Shown here piece by piece: positions 7,047 to 11,159 of a DNA stretch of 11,159 bases. A program made the position numbers and the translations under genes. The DNA is taken from contig JAEVZN010000451.1 in NCBI GenBank assembly GCA_023392205.1, positions 1-11,159 of the forward strand. Reading direction: 5' to 3'. A model generated the notes under the pieces. That model made no database searches, had not been told where the DNA came from, and saw only the letters and a list, made by a program, of their open reading frames with translations. The DNA is from Pseudomonadota bacterium. GTDB lineage: Bacteria; Pseudomonadota; Alphaproteobacteria; Rhizobiales; Xanthobacteraceae. Every line of letters begins with the position of its first letter. Position 1 is the first letter of the stretch.

Positions 7047-7070
7047 AACCGCGCAATTTGCGAATGTTCC
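7047..7070 (-). promoter_or_regulatory. Second EcfG-like element, far upstream of the PRC-barrel gene
   Basis: Minus strand GGAAC at 7070-7066, 16 bases, then GTT at 7049-7047, preceded by G rather than C. The -35 element is perfect. If used for the PRC-barrel gene the leader would be about 250 bases, which is long, so it may serve a small RNA or be a chance match. Confidence 0.25.
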
Positions 7071-7176
7071 CTACTTCGGCGCAGGCAAGGCGCGTGACCG
7101 TCACCTCCGATTCAGGTTTGCAGGTTGGCTCTTCACGGCATCGCACAGGCTTTGGCCTCAGCCGGATTTGCCTTTG

Positions 7177-7581
7177 ATGCTTTCGATCGCAGGACTCGCA
7201 TTGGTGGCACTAGGAGGCGCAATCGGCGGCATGGCACGCTTCTGGGTCGGCGCGCTGGTCGGCCGGCGGTTCGGGGACACGTTTCCCTGGGGCACCCTGG
7301 TGGTGAACGTGACCGGAGCGGCGAGCATCGGGGTTCTTGCTGCCATCTTTCTCGATCGCGAGGCGCACGCCGTCACCAGCATTCCCCTCTGGGCCTGGCT
7401 GGTGGCAGGAACGCTCGGAAGCTACACCACCGTCTCTTCGTTTTCGCTGCAGACTTTGGCGTTGTTGCGTAGTGGCGAAACAATGAGCGCGGCACTCAAT
7501 ATCGTGGCGTCGCTCGCGCTGTGTCTCACCGCAGCGGCAGCGACTTATATCGCGACCCTGTTCTGGCTTGGAGCCCTATAG
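7177..7581 (+). CDS. crcB: CrcB/Fluc fluoride channel, subunit 1 (divergent pore residues)
   Basis: A 134-residue, four-helix inner-membrane protein of the CrcB/Fluc fluoride exporter family, which lowers cytoplasmic fluoride by passive channel flow. Family marks are GGAIGGMARFW (13-23, with the conserved R21), the TM2 motif WGTLVVNVTG (38-47, with pore residue N44), and the TM3 break region GTLGSYTTVSSF (78-89). The last departs from the usual G-F-x-G-G-x-T-T-F-S-x-F: the first pore phenylalanine is V86 and the usual glutamate after the box is Q92. Arginines cluster in loop 1 (R21, R30, R31) and one is in loop 3, while the N- and C-termini carry none, which predicts both termini outside. The ATG at 7177 was chosen; TTG codons at 7168 and 7174 are alternatives and no clear ribosome site is present. 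The second crcB follows after 3 bp. Confidence 0.88.
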   Translation: MLSIAGLALVALGGAIGGMARFWVGALVGRRFGDTFPWGTLVVNVTGAASIGVLAAIFLDREAHAVTSIPLWAWLVAGTLGSYTTVSSFSLQTLALLRSGETMSAALNIVASLALCLTAAAATYIATLFWLGAL

Positions 7582-7584
7582 GGC

Positions 7585-8016
7585 ATGGGACTGACCGCTC
7601 GCCTGTATGTGGCTGTCGGGCTTGGCGCGGCTCTTGGCTCGGTTGCGCGCGTTTTTATCTCGATGGCGATGCTCGGATTGGTCGGGCATGGGTATCTTTG
7701 GGGCACGCTCACCGTGAACGTGGTCGGCTCGTTTCTGATCGGGCTATATGCGACGCTGACCGAGCCGGGCGGACGCCTGCTTGTGAGCCCGGCGACGCGT
7801 CAATTCGTGATGGCAGGCTTTTGCGGCGGACTGACCACGTTCTCGATTTTCAGCCTTGAGACATTACTGCTGGCGGAGCAGCAGCGATTTGCCTTCGCAG
7901 GCCTGAATGTGGGGCTATCGATCGTCCTCTGGCTGGGTGCCGTATGGCTCGGCCACCGCCTCGGTGCGCGCGTGAATGCAACGCATCAGCGTGGACGTCC
8001 GGTTCATCCGGCATAG
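7585..8016 (+). CDS. crcB: CrcB/Fluc fluoride channel, subunit 2 (canonical pore motif)
   Basis: A 143-residue second CrcB/Fluc subunit with a complete signature: GLGAALGSVARVF (12-24, with R22), WGTLTVNVVG (39-48, with N45), and GFCGGLTTFSIFSLE (78-92). Both box phenylalanines (F86, F89) and E92 are present. Positive charges lie at the N-terminus (R6), in loop 2 (R64, R72) and above all in the C-terminal tail (R125, R128, R136, R138), which predicts both termini inside, opposite to subunit 1. It starts 3 bp after the first crcB stop, with a GGAG 11 bases upstream, so translation is probably coupled. Single-gene Fluc channels are dual-topology homodimers, whereas paired genes usually encode heterodimers of fixed opposite orientation, which fits here. 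The gene converges on the molybdenum hydroxylase operon, with 15 bp between the stops and no visible terminator. Confidence 0.92.
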   Translation: MGLTARLYVAVGLGAALGSVARVFISMAMLGLVGHGYLWGTLTVNVVGSFLIGLYATLTEPGGRLLVSPATRQFVMAGFCGGLTTFSIFSLETLLLAEQQRFAFAGLNVGLSIVLWLGAVWLGHRLGARVNATHQRGRPVHPA

Positions 8017-8031
8017 ACCACCCTCCGCAAC

Positions 8032-10404
8032 TCAGGCCCGCGCAGAAGCTGCCGCCGCGATGCAATCGAGAATATGCTCCGGCGTGATCGGCTGCTGCGT
8101 GACCTCCGCTCCCAGCGGTACAAGTGCGTCGTTGACCGCACCCCAGATCGCTGCGGCCGCCGCCACCGTCCCCGCCTCCCCCACACCGCGTGCGCCAAGC
8201 TGTGTCGCACCGATCGGCGTCTCGACATGCGCGACATGGATGTCCGGCATCTCGCCTGACATCGGCACCAGATAATCGGCGAGCGTGCCGTTCTCGAGCT
8301 GGCCGTCGGCGCTGTAGATGCACTGCTCGTAGAGCGCAGCGCCGATGCCCTGAACGACACCGCCACGAATCTGCTCGTCGACCAGCAGCGGATTGATGAC
8401 CGTGCCGCAATCGTCGACCACCCAGAAGCCCAGGATTTTTACTGTTCCTAGCCCCTGATCCACTTCCACATGGGCCGCCTGCACGCCGTTCGATGCGAAA
8501 TACGGCAGATTGCGCGGCGCATGCCGCTCGGCAATGTCCAGCGGCGGCAGATCCTCCAGCGGGATCGTGTGCGATCGGTAGTGAAAGGCATCCGCAAGAT
8601 CGGCGAGCGACATTTGCGACATGCCGGCAGCATTGACGATCTGGCCGCCTTGAAGCTGCAAATCTTCCGGCTTGGCCTGCAGCATCGAACCGGCAATCGT
8701 CAGGATACTGGCTTTGAGCTGACCGGCCGCGCGCAACACAGCCTCCCCGCCCAAAGCAGTCCCGCGCGAGGCCCATGCGCCGCCACCGAACGGCGCCGCC
8801 TGCGTATCGCCGGCAACGATCTCGATGGCATCCAGCGAAACTCCGAGCGTTTGCGCGGTGATCTGGCGCAATGCCGTGAGCGTGCCCTGCCCCTGTTCGG
8901 TGACGCTTGTGGCGCAGCGAACCTGTCCGCCCGGTTCAAGCGACATGCGGCAGGCCTCATGCGCCGACACCCGCACGCCGAGCGGCCCGTAGAGTTGCGG
9001 GCCGACGCCGGTCTGCTCGATGAAGGCCGCGAGTCCGATCCCGCGGTAGATATTTCTGGCTCGCAATCCGTCCTGCTCGCGACGCAGGTCGTCATATCGC
9101 ATCAGCGCCAGCAGGTCGTCGTGGCAGCGTTCGAGCGACATCTGGCTGAGTGCGATGCCGGCAACGCTGCGCGCGGAGACCTCGCCGGCCGGCGCATAAT
9201 TGCGGCGTCGCAATTCGGCCGGGTCCATGCACAGCTTGCGGGCGGCCTTATCGAGCAATTGCTCGGTGACAGTGCAGGCAATCGGCTGTCCGACGGCACG
9301 CATGACACCGTTCGGTGTCTTGTTCTGGAAATAGCTGCGCAAGGTGCCGCTGAAATTCTCGAGCCGGTAGGGTGCGGCCGCCATATGCACCGCCTGCAAT
9401 CCCTCGACGAGACTGCCGCGCGGATAGGATGAATAGGCGCCCATGCCATGCAGAACGGAGATGTCCATGCCGCGCAGCCTGCCATCCGCATCGACGGCAA
9501 GGCGCCCGCTGACGCGCGCTTCGCGGGCATGCACATCGCTGACAAAGGATTCCAGACGGTCGGCAATAAATTTCACCGGCTGGCCGAGTAGAATGGCGAT
9601 GGCCGCCACCGCCATTTCGTCCGGATAGGCGGAGAGCTTCATGCCGAAGGCGCCGCCGACATCCGGCGTTACGACGCGAACATTGGCAATCGGCAGGCCG
9701 AACTGTGTGGCGAAGATATCGCGCATCTGGTTCGGCACCTGATGCGCGTGATGGACGGTAAGATTGCGGGTGCGCGGATCGAAATCGGCGAGGATGCTGC
9801 GCGGTTCGAGCGTCACGCCGGTCTGCCGCGCGAAGCTGAAGTCATGCGCGACAACCGCGGCAGCCTGCGCAAAGGCCGTGTCATTGTCGCCGGCCCGGAA
9901 GGCATGGTCGAGCCCGAGATTGCTGTCGCGCGTGGCATTGAACGGATCGGCGCCGGGACTGGCGGCCTTGTCGATGGTGCCGATGGGAGGCAGTTCGGTC
10001 CAGTCGACGGCGATGCGCTCGATGGCGTCTTCCGCCTGCGCCCGCGTCTCCGCCACCACGGCCACGACTGGCTCGCCCTGAAACGTGACCTCGTCGCGGG
10101 CCAGCGGAAATTGCGGTGGCGACACATGCGCGGGCAGGGCTGCAAGCCGCGTCTGCCACGGCGCACAGACCGGCGCGAGATCGGCCGCGGTGACGACCGC
10201 GATCACGTCCGGTGCTTTCTGCGCTTCGGCGGTGTCGATGGAGCCGATACGCGCATGCGCATAGGGACTGCGCAGAAAGGCAACGTGACCGAGACGCGCG
10301 GGCGCGATGTCATCGGTATAGCGGCCGCGACCTTCCACCAGCCGCTGCGCTTCCGGACGAGGAATGCGGGCACCGATCATGCCTTTGGCGATGCGATCGC
10401 TCAT
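8032..10404 (-). CDS. Xanthine dehydrogenase-family molybdopterin-binding (large) subunit, CoxL-like, substrate unknown
   Basis: The 790-residue catalytic subunit of a three-subunit molybdenum hydroxylase. It would bind molybdopterin cytosine dinucleotide and hydroxylate an aldehyde or N-heterocycle with water as oxygen donor. The N-terminal a/b hammerhead domain is at about 17-140 (RLVEGRGRYTDD, RSPYAHARI). Cofactor-binding segments follow: DVGGAFGMK (248-256), EQGQGT (503-508), then FGGGAWASRG (539-548). The base-catalyst glutamate is E743 in GARGVGEAGT. The active-site loop, NGVMRAVGQP (365-374), keeps R369 and G372 but is neither the AYRCSFR of form I CO dehydrogenase nor the AYRGAGR of form II. 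It is therefore probably not a CO dehydrogenase. The ATG at 10404 overlaps the stop of the [2Fe-2S] gene as ATGA, with GGAG eight bases upstream. No signal peptide is seen, so the enzyme is presumably cytoplasmic. Confidence 0.93.
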   Translation of the reverse strand: MSDRIAKGMIGARIPRPEAQRLVEGRGRYTDDIAPARLGHVAFLRSPYAHARIGSIDTAEAQKAPDVIAVVTAADLAPVCAPWQTRLAALPAHVSPPQFPLARDEVTFQGEPVVAVVAETRAQAEDAIERIAVDWTELPPIGTIDKAASPGADPFNATRDSNLGLDHAFRAGDNDTAFAQAAAVVAHDFSFARQTGVTLEPRSILADFDPRTRNLTVHHAHQVPNQMRDIFATQFGLPIANVRVVTPDVGGAFGMKLSAYPDEMAVAAIAILLGQPVKFIADRLESFVSDVHAREARVSGRLAVDADGRLRGMDISVLHGMGAYSSYPRGSLVEGLQAVHMAAAPYRLENFSGTLRSYFQNKTPNGVMRAVGQPIACTVTEQLLDKAARKLCMDPAELRRRNYAPAGEVSARSVAGIALSQMSLERCHDDLLALMRYDDLRREQDGLRARNIYRGIGLAAFIEQTGVGPQLYGPLGVRVSAHEACRMSLEPGGQVRCATSVTEQGQGTLTALRQITAQTLGVSLDAIEIVAGDTQAAPFGGGAWASRGTALGGEAVLRAAGQLKASILTIAGSMLQAKPEDLQLQGGQIVNAAGMSQMSLADLADAFHYRSHTIPLEDLPPLDIAERHAPRNLPYFASNGVQAAHVEVDQGLGTVKILGFWVVDDCGTVINPLLVDEQIRGGVVQGIGAALYEQCIYSADGQLENGTLADYLVPMSGEMPDIHVAHVETPIGATQLGARGVGEAGTVAAAAAIWGAVNDALVPLGAEVTQQPITPEHILDCIAAAASARA

Positions 10405-10895
10405 TCGTCGCGCTCCGCCCGGCGCGCCATGACGGCAGCAATGGAATCGACGATGGCGTGATAGCCCGTGCAGCGGCAGAAATTTCCCGACAATGCATCG
10501 CGGATCGCTGCGCGCGACAATTGCGGGCCCTGCAGCATCTCATGCGCGGTGGCGAGAATGCCCGGCGTGCAGTAACCGCATTGCAGGGCATTGCGGGCCA
10601 CGAACTCGGATTGCAGATCGGCGATGGCGCCGCTCTCGCTGAGACCTTCGACGGTATCGACATGGCATCCATCGGCCTGAACGGCCAACATGAGACACGC
10701 GCGAACCGAGCGCCCGTCGACCGTCACATTGCAGGCCCCGCACACGCCATGCTCGCAACCGATATGGGTTCCGGTCCGCTGCATGGCGATGCGCAGGAAA
10801 TCGGCAAGATGCGTGCGCGCCGCCACTTGCGCGGTGACGGGCTCACCGTTCAGGGTCAGCACGATTTCGTGCATGTCAGCATCCACCTCAGACAT
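10401..10895 (-). CDS. [2Fe-2S] iron-sulfur subunit of the molybdenum hydroxylase (CoxS-like)
   Basis: A 164-residue electron-transfer subunit with two [2Fe-2S] clusters that carries electrons from the molybdenum centre to FAD. The plant-ferredoxin-like N-terminal domain holds C47, C52, C55 (GCEHGVCGAC) and C67. The four-helix C-terminal domain holds C106 and C109 (QCGYCTPG) and C140 and C142 (NFCRCTGY). All eight ligands are intact and Q105 is in place to contact the cofactor. The ATG at 10895 has an AGGAC seven bases upstream and overlaps the end of the FAD subunit gene by 8 bases. An ATG at 10874 (MHEIVLTLNGE), with GAGGTGG before it, is a possible alternative and would remove seven residues. 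The stop overlaps the start of the large subunit by four bases, so the three genes form one coupled operon in the order FAD, Fe-S, Mo. Confidence 0.95.
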   Translation of the reverse strand: MSEVDADMHEIVLTLNGEPVTAQVAARTHLADFLRIAMQRTGTHIGCEHGVCGACNVTVDGRSVRACLMLAVQADGCHVDTVEGLSESGAIADLQSEFVARNALQCGYCTPGILATAHEMLQGPQLSRAAIRDALSGNFCRCTGYHAIVDSIAAVMARRAERDE

Positions 10896-11159
10896 GCAAC
10901 TTGTCCTGCATCGCTGCAAATCCGCGGCGCAGCAATTCGGCGGCCTGCCGCCGCTTGGTGTCCGGCCGGCCCTGGTGACTTTCCATCGGATTCATCTCTT
11001 GCGCGATTGTCTGCGCCATGTCGCGCAGATCGGCATCCGTGGTTGCCGACGTAAGCTGCATGGCGGCCGTCGCACGCGACAGCATCGGCGCGGGCTCGGA
11101 GCCAAATATGACGGCTGCGATATCGCCGACGCGGCCATTATTCCGACGCGCCTTCATCG
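10888..11159 (-). CDS. FAD-binding subunit of the molybdenum hydroxylase (CoxM-like), C-terminal end only
   Basis: The last 90 or so residues of the flavoprotein subunit; its start and FAD-binding domain lie beyond the right edge. The visible part matches the C-terminal domain of CO-dehydrogenase-type flavoproteins. A strand-rich piece (GDIAAVIFGSEPAPMLSRAT) is followed by helices and the family's closing pattern, seen here as SHQGRPDTKRRQAAELLRRG, where K-R-R-Q-A replaces the common Y-R-R-x-L. The internal ATG at 11157 is probably not the start, since a full subunit has about 270-290 residues. Its stop (10888-10890) lies inside the first codons of the [2Fe-2S] gene. The FAD subunit gene preceding the other two matches the gene order of cox and related operons. 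Confidence 0.85.
   Translation of the reverse strand, partial: MKARRNNGRVGDIAAVIFGSEPAPMLSRATAAMQLTSATTDADLRDMAQTIAQEMNPMESHQGRPDTKRRQAAELLRRGFAAMQDKLHV

Larger units (their letters stand above)
6791..7176. other. Non-coding divergent region between the PRC-barrel and crcB genes
   Basis: These 386 bp hold no convincing gene. The short frames on both strands are Arg-rich, lack ribosome sites and do not resemble known proteins. Minus-strand EcfG-like elements lie at 6882-6906 and 7047-7070. The heptamer GGGTCAA (TTGACCC on the minus strand) occurs at 6874-6880 and 6924-6930, exactly 50 bp apart. An imperfect inverted repeat with GGAAGC/GCTTCC ends lies around 6836-6869. For the rightward crcB genes I see only a weak sigma-70-like pair, TTGACC at 7032-7037 and AATTTG at 7055-7060. 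No fluoride riboswitch core is present. Confidence 0.6.

Noticed and set aside
6877..7146. A small minus-strand gene, perhaps read from the EcfG-like element at 7047-7070.
   Set aside because: The product is Arg/Cys-rich with no recognisable pattern, and no internal ATG has a ribosome site. A 43-residue version from the internal Met is possible but unsupported.
6944..7177. A 77-codon plus-strand frame just upstream of crcB, as a possible leader peptide gene.
   Set aside because: It is Arg-rich with no ribosome site and no family resemblance. Its stop touching the crcB start looks like chance.
8032..10404. Aerobic CO dehydrogenase large subunit (coxL).
   Set aside because: Gene order and subunits fit, but the active-site loop lacks the AYRCSFR cysteine of form I and is not the AYRGAGR of form II.

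Overview
The window reads as a piece of a high-GC alphaproteobacterial chromosome, most likely Hyphomicrobiales (Rhizobiales). Four things suggest this: the base composition, an Rsm22-type methyltransferase, an MscS channel with a DUF3772-like periplasmic part, and promoter-like sequences of the EcfG general stress response type. No mobile element, rRNA, tRNA or CRISPR array is visible.

Layout from left to right. The 5' two-fifths or so of an AMP-forming acyl-CoA synthetase runs off the left edge (minus, 1-747). Divergent from it is a GNAT acetyltransferase (plus, 826-1344). This converges on a leftward cluster in which transcription would go Rsm22-family methyltransferase (4560-5549), DUF3772/MscS channel (2016-4523), CAP/SCP-domain lipoprotein (1367-1912). 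A terminator-like hairpin sits just in front of the lipoprotein start. Divergent from Rsm22 is a small 96-residue protein of unknown function (5665-5955). It is preceded by a near-perfect EcfG promoter and followed by a strong Rho-independent terminator. A second terminator, facing the other way, ends the next leftward gene, a secreted PRC-barrel protein (6206-6790).

A 386-bp non-coding stretch separates the PRC-barrel gene from two tandem fluoride channel genes of the CrcB/Fluc family (plus, 7177-7581 and 7585-8016). Their charge distribution predicts opposite membrane topologies, as expected for an antiparallel heterodimer, and the first subunit has lost several pore residues. They converge on a three-gene molybdenum hydroxylase operon (minus, running off the right edge) in the order FAD subunit (C-terminal part only), [2Fe-2S] subunit, molybdopterin subunit. 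The genes overlap by 8 and 4 bases, so they are translationally coupled. The active-site loop is not that of a CO dehydrogenase and the substrate is unknown.

Most of this is ordinary housekeeping and accessory metabolism. I found no clear new multi-gene system. The points most worth following are the asymmetric CrcB pair, the stress-promoter-driven small protein, the hairpin in front of the CAP lipoprotein, the Fe-S-type cysteine set in Rsm22, and the unassigned molybdenum hydroxylase.
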